Below are positions 23,961 to 31,646 of a DNA stretch of 64,000 nt, piece after piece (the stretch's first letter is position 1; the number at the start of each line of letters is the position of its first letter). The stretch is taken from the NCBI RefSeq assembly GCF_009604375.1, contig NZ_WEGH01000003.1:496001-560000 (forward strand), written 5' to 3'. The translations under genes and the position numbers were made by a program. Origin of the DNA: Actinomadura macrotermitis. GTDB taxonomy: Bacteria > Actinomycetota > Actinomycetes > Streptosporangiales > Streptosporangiaceae. The notes under the pieces were generated by a model. The model was not told where the DNA came from, did no database searches, and saw only the letters and a program-made list of their open reading frames with translations.

Positions 23961-25400
23961 ATGTCAGCACGCGAAGCGGAACCCGGCCGGCCGCCGCTGG
24001 AACGGGCACTGATCGTCTGGGTGGCCGCGGTGGCCGTGCTCGGCGGCGCCTGGCTGTGGGCGCTGACGGCCGTCCCGCCCGCCGTCCGGCCGCTGACGGC
24101 CTGGAGCGGCGGCGCCGCCGGGCTCGCCGTCGCCCTCGTCCTGGCGGCCGTCGCCCACCACGCGGCCGCCGCGCGGCGGTCCCGCGCGCACCTCACCGGG
24201 CTCGCCGACGGCGCCGCGCGGCTGGAGCGGCAGGCCGCCGAGCTGGCCGACGGCGCGCTGCCGCTGCTCGTGCGGCACATCCGCGAGGGCGCGTCCCCCG
24301 ACGCCGCGCTCGCCGCCGCGCCGCGCCCCGACAGCGCCGCGCTGCGCCGGCTGCTGCACGCCCTCGCCCACGAGGTCGCCGCCACCGAGCGGTCCGCCGC
24401 GGCCGCCCGCGCCTGCGCCGCCTCGCTGCACGACGAGCTCCGGCTGATCGCCGAGGAGACGCTGCCCGCCGCGATCGAGCGGGTGCGCGGCGAGCACGCC
24501 ACCGCCGACCGCGTCCTGCGGGAGGCACCGCGGCCCGCCGACCCGCTCGCCGCCCGGCTGCTGGCCGACGCCGTGCGCGCCCTGGCCGACGGCGAGCGCA
24601 CCGCCGCCGCCACCCTGACCGCCTGCGCGAGCGCCGCCGCCCGGCTGCAGGAGATGATCACCGGCATGCTCGCCGAGCTGCACGAGCTGCAGTTCCGCCA
24701 CGACGAGCAGGAGGTCTTCGACGACCTGCTCGACCTGGACCACCGCGCCTCGCGGATGGGCCGCCTCGCCGACGGCGTCGCGCTGCTGGCGGGCGGCGGG
24801 TCCGCGCGGCGCTGGCCCGGGCCGGTCCCGATGGAGGACGTGCTGCGCGGCGCGCTCGGCCGCATCACCGACTTCCCGCGGGTCCGGCTGCACGGCACCG
24901 GCGACGCCGCCGTCGCCGGGCACGCCGCCGAGGGCGTCATGCACGCGCTCGCCGAGCTGCTGGACAACGCCACCGCCTTCTCCCCGCCCGGCACCGCCGT
25001 GCACGTCTACGTCGAGGAGGAGGACGCGGGCGTCATCGTCACCGTGGAGGACGGCGGCCTCGGCATGCGCCCGCACGAGCGCGAGCGGGCGCAGCGCGCG
25101 GTGTCCGAGCCGCCCGGCCCCGGCAACCTGCCCGGGCCGCGCCACGGCCTCGCCGTCGTCGGCCTGCTGGCCTGCCGGCTCGGGCTGCGGGTGAGCTTCC
25201 GGCCGTCGGCGCGCGGCGGCACCGGCGTGGTCGTGCTGATCCCGCGGCGGCTGGTCACCCGCCAGGAGGCGCCGCCCCCGCTCCTGCGGCCCTCGGCCGA
25301 GCCGCTGTCGGTGCCGGCCCCGGCGGACGAGCCCGCGGCGCTCCCCGACAGCGCCGTCCGTTTCGTGGCGTTCCACCAGGCCGGACGCGACCCCGAGTGA
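23961..25400 (+). CDS. cvnA: Conservon sensor ATPase, CvnA-like
   Basis: The 479-residue membrane protein has two N-terminal hydrophobic segments (about 18-38 and 45-66), a long Ala-rich helical region, and a histidine-kinase-type ATPase domain with N-box ELLDNATAFSPPGT (about 332), G1 box VEDGGLGM and a G2-like GPRHGLAVVGLL. The phosphoacceptor His domain is not typical, as in CvnA proteins of streptomycete conservons. Those act with a roadblock protein, a DUF742 protein and a GTPase in a G-protein-like membrane complex. The next two genes are the B and C partners. Confidence 0.88.
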   Translation: MSAREAEPGRPPLERALIVWVAAVAVLGGAWLWALTAVPPAVRPLTAWSGGAAGLAVALVLAAVAHHAAAARRSRAHLTGLADGAARLERQAAELADGALPLLVRHIREGASPDAALAAAPRPDSAALRRLLHALAHEVAATERSAAAARACAASLHDELRLIAEETLPAAIERVRGEHATADRVLREAPRPADPLAARLLADAVRALADGERTAAATLTACASAAARLQEMITGMLAELHELQFRHDEQEVFDDLLDLDHRASRMGRLADGVALLAGGGSARRWPGPVPMEDVLRGALGRITDFPRVRLHGTGDAAVAGHAAEGVMHALAELLDNATAFSPPGTAVHVYVEEEDAGVIVTVEDGGLGMRPHERERAQRAVSEPPGPGNLPGPRHGLAVVGLLACRLGLRVSFRPSARGGTGVVVLIPRRLVTRQEAPPPLLRPSAEPLSVPAPADEPAALPDSAVRFVAFHQAGRDPE

Positions 25401-25413
25401 AGGAGGCAGGGGC

Positions 25414-25770
25414 GTGAACCCCGACCCGCCGCTGGAGGACGTGCTGCACCGGGCGCCCGGGATCCGGCACGCCCTGGTGCTGTCCGCCGAGGGCCTGAAG
25501 GTGCGCCGCACCGGCGGCCTGGACGCCGAGGCCGCCGACCGGCTCGCCGCGATCGCCGCGGGCGTGCAGAGCCTGGCGGCCGGCGCCTCCGGCGCGTTCG
25601 GCGACGGGCGCGGCGCGGGCCGGTCGATGGTGGAGTTCCACGGCGGCGTGCTGCTGATCGTCCCGGCCGGCGCGGGCGCCCACCTGGCGGTGGTCGCGGC
25701 CGCCGACGCCGACGTGGGCCAGGTCGCGCGCGCCATGGACGACCTGGTGCGCCGGCTCGGCGCGGCATGA
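25414..25770 (+). CDS. cvnB: Roadblock/LC7 protein, CvnB-like
   Basis: The 118-residue protein fits the roadblock/LC7 fold of CvnB, with HALVLSAEGLKVRRTGGL near residue 19 and a central hydrophobic strand VLLIVPAGAGAHLAVVAAAD. Such proteins act as regulatory partners of small GTPases. GTG start preceded by GGAGG (25401-25405), 13 bp after the cvnA stop; the end overlaps the next ATG by four bases. Confidence 0.88.
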   Translation: MNPDPPLEDVLHRAPGIRHALVLSAEGLKVRRTGGLDAEAADRLAAIAAGVQSLAAGASGAFGDGRGAGRSMVEFHGGVLLIVPAGAGAHLAVVAAADADVGQVARAMDDLVRRLGAA

Positions 25771-26111
25771 GCGCCCGCGAGGCGGGCCCCGCCCGGCTGT
25801 TCGTCATCACCGGCGGCCGCACCCGCGCGGCGGGCGGCGCGGCGCTGGACCTGGTCACGCTGGTCGCCGTCGCGGACGAGGCGCCGCCCGGCCTGGCGTC
25901 CGAGCGGGCCGCCATCCTGCGGCTGTGCGGCGGCGGCCCGCTGCCGGTGGCGGAGCTGGGGGCGCGGCTGGCGCTGCCGGTCAGCGTCGTCAAGGCCCTG
26001 CTGCGCGGGCTGCTGGCGGACGGGCTCGTCACCGCCCACCCGCCCGCCTCGCACCGGCCGCCCGACCTGGAGACCCTCAGGCAGGTGCTCAGCGGACTCC
26101 ACGACCTCTGA
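25767..26111 (+). CDS. cvnC: DUF742 protein, CvnC-like
   Basis: The 114-residue protein has the DUF742 pattern: LFVITGGRTRA near residue 11, then a winged-helix-like C-terminal half ILRLCGGGPLPVAELGARLALPVSVVKALLRGL. It begins at an ATG overlapping cvnB. In a complete conservon a GTPase gene (cvnD) follows directly; here none is present, and a hairpin lies 34 bp downstream. Confidence 0.88.
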   Translation: MSAREAGPARLFVITGGRTRAAGGAALDLVTLVAVADEAPPGLASERAAILRLCGGGPLPVAELGARLALPVSVVKALLRGLLADGLVTAHPPASHRPPDLETLRQVLSGLHDL

Positions 26112-26144
26112 CGCCTTCCGGCCGGTCGCCGCAGGCCCCGGGCG

Positions 26145-26173
26145 GTGCCTTTCCCCGGGCCGTGGAAAGGCAC
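26145..26173 (+). terminator. Hairpin after the conservon genes
   Basis: GTGCCTTTCC (26145-26154) pairs perfectly with GGAAAGGCAC (26164-26173) across a 9-base loop. There is no U-tract, but the position after cvnC suggests a transcript end. Confidence 0.6.
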
Positions 26174-26514
26174 GACCTAGGACATTGCGCCCTCTTGGCA
26201 AACCTTTCACCACGCCGGGGCATCAACTGCGGCCCTGACCGGCCAGCATGTCAAGTGAGGGAAACGACCCGTCAAGGACGCGCCGGGCGCCAGCCGCCCG
26301 GCCCGCTCATATATCGGGAGGTATGACGCAGGTCACCGCGATCCGCGGCCCCCGGCCGCCCGCGGCGCACCACAAGATCACCATTGGCGCACCGTCCGCC
26401 CCCGCCGCCACCGGCGCATTCGGCACAAGGTCTAGACCATTTTGCCGAACAGGGTGGGTCATCCGCGAAGATCTCTTCCTATCCCATAGGCCCCACAGGA
26501 GGACAGCGACAACG
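26174..26514 (+). other. Gap between conservon and small ORF; upstream region of the 47-aa ORF
   Basis: No conserved gene is visible here. A weak in-frame ATG at 26323 (after GGGAGG) could extend the following ORF to 111 residues, but the extension has no recognisable content and crosses AT-richer sequence that looks like a promoter region. A perfect 10-bp palindrome GGTCTAGACC lies at 26429-26438. AGGAGG at 26499-26504 is the ribosome-binding site of the next ORF. Confidence 0.4.
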
Positions 26515-26658
26515 ATGAGCACCCCTCTGGCCAACCCTCGCCGCACCAAGCTCTCCGCCTGGCCGTCGTCGGGCACGCGGGAGCAGGACGCCCAGCAGGC
26601 CACGCTGCCCGGCGAGACCGCCCAGGTCCCCGCCGAGGAGGAGCAGGTAGCGTCGTGA
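26515..26658 (+). CDS. Small 47-residue ORF of unknown function
   Basis: The ORF starts with MSTPLANPRRTKLSAWPSSG and ends acidic (AEEEQVAS). It has an excellent ribosome-binding site, AGGAGG at 26499-26504, 10 bp before the ATG, and a very strong terminator five bases after the stop, which favours a real expressed gene. The sequence is basic first and acidic later, with no Cys and no membrane segment. It does not match a peptide family that I recognise; a precursor peptide or small regulator is possible. It follows the conservon lacking its GTPase. Confidence 0.55.
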   Translation: MSTPLANPRRTKLSAWPSSGTREQDAQQATLPGETAQVPAEEEQVAS

Positions 26659-26662
26659 TCTC

Positions 26663-26706
26663 CAGCACGGTCAGGAGGGCTCGCCCTCCTGACCGTGCTG
26701 TGTTTT
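26663..26706 (+). terminator. Strong intrinsic terminator after the small ORF
   Basis: CAGCACGGTCAGGAGGGC (26663-26680) pairs perfectly with 26683-26700, an 18-bp stem across two unpaired bases, followed by TGTTTT. Very stable and probably efficient. Confidence 0.9.
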
Positions 26707-26726
26707 CACACCCCGGCCCGGGAACT

Positions 26727-26784
26727 CGCCTGGCGGCTCGCTCTCTTGACCGTGCTCGGGCGAGTGCGAATCGCTTCGCGATCA
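26727..26784 (-). repeat. Dispersed intergenic repeat, copy A
   Basis: Read on the minus strand, this 58-bp segment closely matches 34252-34308 (copy B): both contain GATCGCGAAGCGAT, GCACTCGCCC, AGCACGGTCAAG and GCGAGCCGCCAGGCG in the same order, with a few substitutions and short indels. It starts at the stop codon of the CadD-like gene. Confidence 0.8.
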
Positions 26785-27366
26785 GCCCGCGCCCAGGAGG
26801 ATCAGGGCGCCGATCGTCATGAAGACGATCGGCACGAGCCATCGGCCATAGCGCTCCACGAAGCCGATGACGCGCTCGTGCGAGCCGAGCCAGGACGCGG
26901 CCAGGCACCACAGGGCGACGCCGGCGGCGAACACCGCGATGGTGACGGCCGTCGCGCCGGGGCCGATGGTGCGGAACACCGGCGTGTAGACCGAGATGTT
27001 GTCGGCGCCGTTGGCGACGGTCACGCCCGCGACCGGCAGCAGGCCGCCCGCGACGGCCGGCGGGTCGTCCTCGGCGTCCCCGGCGCGCAGCGCGGCGACC
27101 AGGCCGCGCACCCCGAGCGCGAACGGCACCAGGCCGAGCAGCCCGACCCAGCGGTCGGGGACGATCGTCAGGCCGAGCGCCGCCACCACCGACACCGCCG
27201 TCAGCGCCGCGATCCCGGCGTACTGGCCGGCCCACACCTGCCAGGGGCGGGGCCTGCCGTTCGCCCGCGCGGACAGGAACAGCACGGTGAGCACGATGAG
27301 ATCGTCGATGTTGGTGCCGGCGAACATGCCCGCCGCCGAGCCGAGGGTCCCCAGAACGCCGTTCAT
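26782..27366 (-). CDS. CadD-like cadmium/cation resistance transporter
   Basis: The 194-residue protein has about five or six hydrophobic segments and the family signature FAGTNIDDLIVLTVLF near residue 15, followed by GVTVANGADNISVYTPVF near 113. The paired acidic/Asn motifs in two half-repeats are typical of the cadmium resistance transporter (CadD) and LysE-like family. It would export a divalent cation or remove an intracellular toxic solute. A stand-alone gene; copy A of a dispersed repeat begins at its stop codon. Confidence 0.85.
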   Translation of the reverse strand: MNGVLGTLGSAAGMFAGTNIDDLIVLTVLFLSARANGRPRPWQVWAGQYAGIAALTAVSVVAALGLTIVPDRWVGLLGLVPFALGVRGLVAALRAGDAEDDPPAVAGGLLPVAGVTVANGADNISVYTPVFRTIGPGATAVTIAVFAAGVALWCLAASWLGSHERVIGFVERYGRWLVPIVFMTIGALILLGAG

Positions 27367-27390
27367 GACCGGTGAACCTAGCGGCCCCTG

Positions 27391-27876
27391 TCACGGTGCG
27401 CAGAGCCGGCAGCCCAGCTCTCCCTCGTAGATCTCGTGCCGGGGGCAGCGTTCCAGCCGTTCCGCGGGAGGCGCGATGCGCCAGTCCCCCCACCAGGCGC
27501 TCCGGAAGACCGGGACGGGCGTGAATCCCGCGAGCATCGGGCGGTAGGCGGCGAGGTAGGCGCGGGCGCGATCGGCGGGGTGGTCCAGGCGCTCCCAGCC
27601 GTGGCCGGCCGCCGCGGCGTCGATCACCTCCAGGTGGAAGTCCTTCTCCTGCGGCCAGCCGGCGGTCCACGGGAGCTCGCTCAGGTCGTAGCCGAAGTCG
27701 CCCCGGCCGAGGCGGTGCCCGTCGGCGAAGTGCAGCGCCAGGTTCTGCTGCCAGGGCGTCCGGGCGAGGGCGCAGGCGGCGAGGGTGAGCACGTCCAGGA
27801 ACACGTCGGTGCCGCCGTTGGTCATGCGGAGCTCGTCGCCCGCGGCCGTGGTGCCATGGACGGTGAAGCTGTTCAT
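27391..27876 (-). CDS. Hypothetical protein with a C-terminal Cys/His cluster
   Basis: The 161-residue protein is not recognised. Its C-terminus CPRHEIYEGELGCRLCAP has the spacing C-x2-H-x8-C-x2-C, suggesting a bound zinc ion. The middle is rich in Trp (for example RSAWWGDWRI near 126). No signal or membrane segment is seen. GAGGA lies ahead of the ATG at 27876. It is divergent from the RHIM-like protein gene, 86 bp away. Confidence 0.6.
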   Translation of the reverse strand: MNSFTVHGTTAAGDELRMTNGGTDVFLDVLTLAACALARTPWQQNLALHFADGHRLGRGDFGYDLSELPWTAGWPQEKDFHLEVIDAAAAGHGWERLDHPADRARAYLAAYRPMLAGFTPVPVFRSAWWGDWRIAPPAERLERCPRHEIYEGELGCRLCAP

Positions 27877-27962
27877 GGCGCCATCCTCGCGGAGGGCGGT
27901 GGCGGGCGTGGCGGGGGCGTGGTGGACTGGATGCCAAGCAGATCCGGAACGGGGAGTCGCCC

Positions 27963-28346
27963 ATGACCGATCCGATGACCATCGCCATCGCCACCGCCGC
28001 CGCGGGCAAGGCCGTCGAGCTGGCCGGGGAGCCCGCGCGCGAGGCCATGGCGGCCCTGGTCCGCAGGTTCAAGGAGCGGTTCCGGGGGCGGCCCGAGGAC
28101 GAGCAGGCCCTGGAGCGCGCCGCCGAGGACCCGGGCTCGCCGGAGCGGCTGGAGGTGCTGGAGGGCGTGATCCGGCGGTCGCTGGAGGAGGACCCGGCGT
28201 TCCGGGACCAGGTCGAGGACCTGTGGGGACGGGCCCGCAACGATGTGCGGGCGGGCGGGAACAGCAACCTCAACAACGTCAACGCCCACGGCGACCTCGG
28301 CAAGAGCGTGCAGATCCGTGACGTCCGCGGGGGTGTGCACCTGTAG
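27963..28346 (+). CDS. Small helical protein with a C-terminal RHIM/amyloid-like motif
   Basis: The 127-residue protein has a helical domain (about residues 1-92), then a Gly/Asn-rich linker (AGGNSNLNNVNAHG), and ends VQIRDVRGGVHL. Endings of the type VxG...VVQARDIxGGVHF recur in actinobacterial signalling and defence proteins and resemble the core of RIP-homotypic-interaction/bacterial amyloid signalling motifs, which assemble receptor and effector by amyloid templating. The helical part could be an effector or adaptor domain; I cannot assign it. GGGGAG precedes the ATG. A 35-bp palindrome follows 20 bp after the stop, and DUF5701 comes next. Confidence 0.65.
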   Translation: MTDPMTIAIATAAAGKAVELAGEPAREAMAALVRRFKERFRGRPEDEQALERAAEDPGSPERLEVLEGVIRRSLEEDPAFRDQVEDLWGRARNDVRAGGNSNLNNVNAHGDLGKSVQIRDVRGGVHL

Positions 28347-28366
28347 GGGATTGCACCATCTCCTTT

Positions 28367-28401
28367 TCTCCGTATGCTGTATAGAGTACAGCATACGGAG
28401 A
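28367..28401. promoter_or_regulatory. 35-bp perfect palindrome overlapping the ribosome-binding site of the next gene
   Basis: TCTCCGTATGCTGTA (28367-28381) is the exact reverse complement of 28387-28401, with TAGAG between. The right arm contains the GGAGA of the Shine-Dalgarno for the gene at 28412. It can serve as a large operator at DNA level, or as an RNA hairpin hiding the ribosome-binding site. No U-tract follows, so a simple terminator is less likely. Confidence 0.8.
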
Positions 28402-28411
28402 GGACGTGCTC

Positions 28412-29044
28412 ATGACATCGACCCCGTTCGACGCGGGCACCGAGTTCGACCGCCAGATCGCCGTCCTGCGCGACCGGGACTACCCGGAGCCGCCGGCGGA
28501 TCTGGCGGCGTCGCTGCGGCGGGCGGCCGTCGCGCACGCCGGCGCGATGGCCGCGCCGGCCGAGGGGCGGGCGCCGTTCACGCTGGTCGTCACCCGCGAG
28601 CTGGTGCCGATCGAGGAGATGGTGCCGCGGCTCAGGCTGGCCAACGGCCGGAAGGCCGGCGTCATCGACCGGCACTACAAAGCCGGCGAGCTGGTGGACT
28701 TCGTCCCGGCCAAGGGGGTGGAGCTCCCCGACGCCCGCGCCTACCTGCTGCTGGACGCCGACCGCGGCGAGGAGTTCTGCGGCGCGATCCCCAACGAGGC
28801 GATGGCGGTGCTCGCGGAGCGCGGCCGCACCCTGCTGACGATCGAGGAGGGCATCGCCCTGGTCACCCAGCATCCGGAGCTGCTGGCGAAGAACAAGTGC
28901 TTCTCGCTCGGCGGCTCGCGGTGCGGCGACCGGCGCGTCCCGGCGCTGTGGATCAGCGAGCGGGCGCCGAAGCTCGGCTGGTGCTGGGAGGGCAACCCGC
29001 ACACCTGGCTCGGCATGGCGCACGCCGCCGCCCGGATCGCCTGA
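28412..29044 (+). CDS. DUF5701 family protein
   Basis: The 210-residue protein matches the actinobacterial DUF5701 family, whose conserved end is seen here as HPELLAKNKCFSLGGSRCGD, RRVPALWISERAPKLGWCWE and GNPHTWLGMAHAAAR. Function is unknown; the conserved Cys and Trp residues suggest a binding site. I chose the ATG at 28412 because GGAGAGG (28397-28403) is eight bases upstream; a GTG at 28406 would be too close to it. Confidence 0.85.
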   Translation: MTSTPFDAGTEFDRQIAVLRDRDYPEPPADLAASLRRAAVAHAGAMAAPAEGRAPFTLVVTRELVPIEEMVPRLRLANGRKAGVIDRHYKAGELVDFVPAKGVELPDARAYLLLDADRGEEFCGAIPNEAMAVLAERGRTLLTIEEGIALVTQHPELLAKNKCFSLGGSRCGDRRVPALWISERAPKLGWCWEGNPHTWLGMAHAAARIA

Positions 29045-29047
29045 CGC

Positions 29048-29410
29048 TCAGCCGGCCCGCCAGTCCGGGACGTCCAGGAAGTGCCCGTCGAAGCGCTCCT
29101 GGTCGGGCAGCAGGTCCGCGAACGCCTCCGCGCCCGCGCCGATCCGGCCGAGGCGGCGGAAGCACTCGAACCGCTCGACACCGGGCGTCAGCACCGCGAG
29201 CACGTCGGCCGGCGTGCCCGCGGCGGCGCCGAACGCGTGCGGCAGCCCGGGCGGGACGACGACCAGGCCGCCCTCGCCCACCGTGGCCCGCGTGCCGCCG
29301 AGATAGAACCGCATCTCCCCGGCGAGCACGAAGAACAGCTCCGTGGACAGCCGGTGGCGGTGCGGGCCGCCGTCCCCGGCACTGCGGGAGCTGCCGGCGG
29401 CCCTGCGGGA
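29048..29410 (-). pseudogene. N-terminally truncated cupin gene
   Basis: The open frame encodes a cupin barrel: GPHRHRLSTELFFVLAGEMRFYL, then GEGGLVVVPPGLPHAFGA, then a tail to VPDWRAG. The coding match begins abruptly where the MarR gene ends, in a different frame, and no ATG or GTG is available before the first metal-binding His pair. About 40 N-terminal residues usual in this family are missing. A deletion joining the MarR 3' end to the cupin interior explains this. Expression from a CTG overlapping the MarR stop is conceivable but unlikely. Confidence 0.6.
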
Positions 29411-29412
29411 GG

Positions 29413-29880
29413 TCAGCCGACGATCTCGTCGCGGGGCAGGGCGGCGAGGGCCTGCAGGGCGCGCAGGAACGGCGCGCGGTCGGCGGCGGGCAGCCGGGCG
29501 AGCAGCCGGTCCTCGCGCTCCTGGATCGCCGCCTGCGCCGCCGCGCGCACGCGGCGGCCCGCGCCGGTGAGCGACACCAGGTGGACGCGCCGGTCGCCGG
29601 GGTCGGGGCGGCGCTCGATGAGTCCGCTCTCCTGCAGGTCGTCCAGGACGCCGATGATGCGGGTCTTGTCCGCGCCGATGGCCTGGGCGAGCGCGCCCTG
29701 GGTGCGGACCGGCTCGTCGCCGAGCCCGAGCAGCACCGTGTAGCCCCACATGGTGAGGCCGTGGGCGTCCAGCACGGGCCGCTCGGCCGCCATCAGGGCG
29801 CGGCCGAGCGGCACCATCATCGCGGCCAGGTCGGGCCGCCCGCCGTCGTTGCGCATGCCCCCCAAAATAGAGGTGGACAT
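29413..29880 (-). CDS. MarR-family transcriptional regulator
   Basis: The 155-residue protein has the MarR winged helix: LTMWGYTVLLGLGDEPVRTQ (about 42-61), recognition helix ALAQAIGADKTRIIGVLDDL, and wing RRPDPGDRRVHLVSLT. The start is at 29880 or 29856 (MRNDGG). It is divergent from the DinB-like gene, with only 28 bp between them at the longer start, so it probably represses both. A spaced inverted repeat GGACA/TGTCC lies in that gap. Confidence 0.88.
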   Translation of the reverse strand: MSTSILGGMRNDGGRPDLAAMMVPLGRALMAAERPVLDAHGLTMWGYTVLLGLGDEPVRTQGALAQAIGADKTRIIGVLDDLQESGLIERRPDPGDRRVHLVSLTGAGRRVRAAAQAAIQEREDRLLARLPAADRAPFLRALQALAALPRDEIVG

Positions 29881-29908
29881 ATCGTAGGCACATGCTTATT
29901 GTCCGCGT

Positions 29909-30508
29909 ATGCATATCGATGAGCTGCGCGCGTTCGACGCGCGGGCCGTGCGGGAGTGCGCGGCGCTGCTGGCCAAGGCCTCCCCCGCCGACCTCGCCCG
30001 CCCCACCCCGTGCGCCGGCTGGACGCTCGGCGACCTGGCCGCCCATCTGACCGCCCAGCACCGGGGCTTCGCGGCGGCCGCGCGCGGTGACGGCGCCGAC
30101 CTCGCCGCCTGGGCGGTCCCGCCGCTCGGCGACGGCCTGGCCGGCGACCACGCCCGCGCGGCCGAGGAGGTGATCGCCGCGTTCGCCGAGGAGGGCGTCG
30201 AAGAGCGGGCGTTCGCGCTGCCCGAGTTCGGCCCCGGGGCGGAGTTCCCCGGCGCCATGGCGATCGGGTTCCACTTCATCGACCACGTCGTGCACGGCTG
30301 GGACGTCGCCCGCTCCCTCGGCCTGGACTTCCGGCTGGACGACGACATGGCCCCCGCCGCCCTGGAGATCGCCCTCGCCGTCCCCGGCGGCGGCTACCGG
30401 ACGGCCCCCGGTGCCGCGTTCGGCCCCGAACTGCCCACCGACGGCGAGATGACACCACTGGACCGGATCTTGGCCCATCTCGGTCGTTCCCCCTCCTGGC
30501 CGGGGTGA
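29909..30508 (+). CDS. TIGR03086-type DinB/mycothiol maleylpyruvate isomerase-like protein
   Basis: The 199-residue protein has the MDMPI N-terminal fold: PTPCAGWTLGDLAAHLTAQH (about residues 31-50) with the first metal-binding His, and FHFIDHVVHGWDVARSLG (about 122-139) with the other two. Members are metal-binding, thought to be mycothiol-dependent enzymes, usually of unknown substrate. Controlled most likely by the divergent MarR gene. Confidence 0.85.
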   Translation: MHIDELRAFDARAVRECAALLAKASPADLARPTPCAGWTLGDLAAHLTAQHRGFAAAARGDGADLAAWAVPPLGDGLAGDHARAAEEVIAAFAEEGVEERAFALPEFGPGAEFPGAMAIGFHFIDHVVHGWDVARSLGLDFRLDDDMAPAALEIALAVPGGGYRTAPGAAFGPELPTDGEMTPLDRILAHLGRSPSWPG

Positions 30509-30530
30509 AAGCGGACACGAGCCACGTACG

Positions 30531-31646
30531 GTGGCAAAGGTGAGCGTGGTCCGTGGCGCGGCGCGGCGCCGGTGGCTCCTGGCCGGAGCGTTCGTCACGG
30601 TGCTCTGCGCGACGCCGCCCGCGATCGCCGCCTACCCGGCCCGCGCCGCGAACCCGGGCCCGGACCGGCTGCGGCGGCTCGTCCTCGCCTCGGGCCGGGT
30701 CGCGCACGAGGGGCTGGCGGAGAGCCGCGGATCGCTCGCCCTGCCCGCCCTGCCCGGCCTGGAGGACGCCGCCGCCCTGCTCGGCGGCACGGCCCGCATC
30801 CGCGCCTGGGACGACGGGCGCCGGTCGCGCGTGGCGCTGCTGTCGCCCACCGGCGAACGCGACCACTTCCGCGACGGCACGGGCCTCGCCGTCTGGGACT
30901 ACGAGCGCGACCTGCTCACCCGGGTGGCCGGCGAGCCCGTCGTCCGTCTCCCCCGCCCCGGCGACCTGCTGCCGCCCGCGCTCGCGCGGCGGCTGCTGCG
31001 CCAGGCCGGCCCCGGCGACCGCGTCACCGCGGTGCAGAGCCGCCGCGTCGCGGGCCGGGCGGTGCCGGGCCTGCGGGTGACGGCCACCGGCCCTGACACC
31101 ACGATCGGCGCCGTCGAGGTCTGGGCCGACCCGCGCACCGGGCTGCCGCTGGAGGTGCGCCTCACCGCGCGCGGCGCCGCCCGCCCCGCGCTGACCACCC
31201 GCTTCCTGGACCTGCGCCTCCGGCGCCCGGCGGCGGACGCGGTCGCGCCCCGGCCCGCGCCCGGCGTCCCGGTCGCCCGGGTGGAGACGCCCGACCTGTT
31301 CTCCCGGCTGGCCGCGCGCACCCTGGTCCCGCTGCCCGGCCGCCTCGCCGGGCGGCCCGCGATGCCCGGCACCGCGTCGGTGGCGAACGTGCGCGGCTAC
31401 GCGGGCGGGTTCGCCTCGTTCGCCGTCGTCCCGCTGCCCGGCCGCTACGGCGCCCGGCTGCTGGACGCCGCCCGCGACGCGGCCGCCGCGCCGCTCGCGG
31501 TGCGCGGCGGCGAGGCGCTCGCGCTGCGCTCGCCCGTGCTCACCGCCGTGCTGGTCAGCGACCCCGCGCACGACCAGGTCTACCTGGTCGCCGGCGCGAT
31601 CACGGCCGGGCTGGCGACCCGGGTGGCCGGCGAGCTGATCCCGTGA
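30531..31646 (+). CDS. LolA/sigma-E-regulator-like exported protein
   Basis: The 371-residue protein begins with Arg residues, a hydrophobic stretch WLLAGAFVTVLCATPPAIAA and a likely signal-peptidase site after about residue 34. The exported part has the beta-rich pattern of LolA/MucB-RseB-like domains (WDYERDLLTRVAGEPVV; VEVWADPRTGLPLEVRL). Such proteins can bind lipids or sense them. It is coupled to an ABC exporter by a GTGA overlap, so it may feed or monitor it. Start may instead be the GTG at 30540. Confidence 0.65.
   Translation: MAKVSVVRGAARRRWLLAGAFVTVLCATPPAIAAYPARAANPGPDRLRRLVLASGRVAHEGLAESRGSLALPALPGLEDAAALLGGTARIRAWDDGRRSRVALLSPTGERDHFRDGTGLAVWDYERDLLTRVAGEPVVRLPRPGDLLPPALARRLLRQAGPGDRVTAVQSRRVAGRAVPGLRVTATGPDTTIGAVEVWADPRTGLPLEVRLTARGAARPALTTRFLDLRLRRPAADAVAPRPAPGVPVARVETPDLFSRLAARTLVPLPGRLAGRPAMPGTASVANVRGYAGGFASFAVVPLPGRYGARLLDAARDAAAAPLAVRGGEALALRSPVLTAVLVSDPAHDQVYLVAGAITAGLATRVAGELIP

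Noticed and set aside
26323..26658. 111-residue version of the small ORF
   Set aside because: The Shine-Dalgarno is too close to the ATG at 26323 and the extension crosses promoter-like sequence; the ATG at 26515 is better supported.
28367..28401. Palindrome as an intrinsic terminator of the preceding gene or a LexA box
   Set aside because: No U-tract follows, and it does not fit the actinobacterial LexA consensus; its overlap with the next ribosome-binding site argues for regulation.
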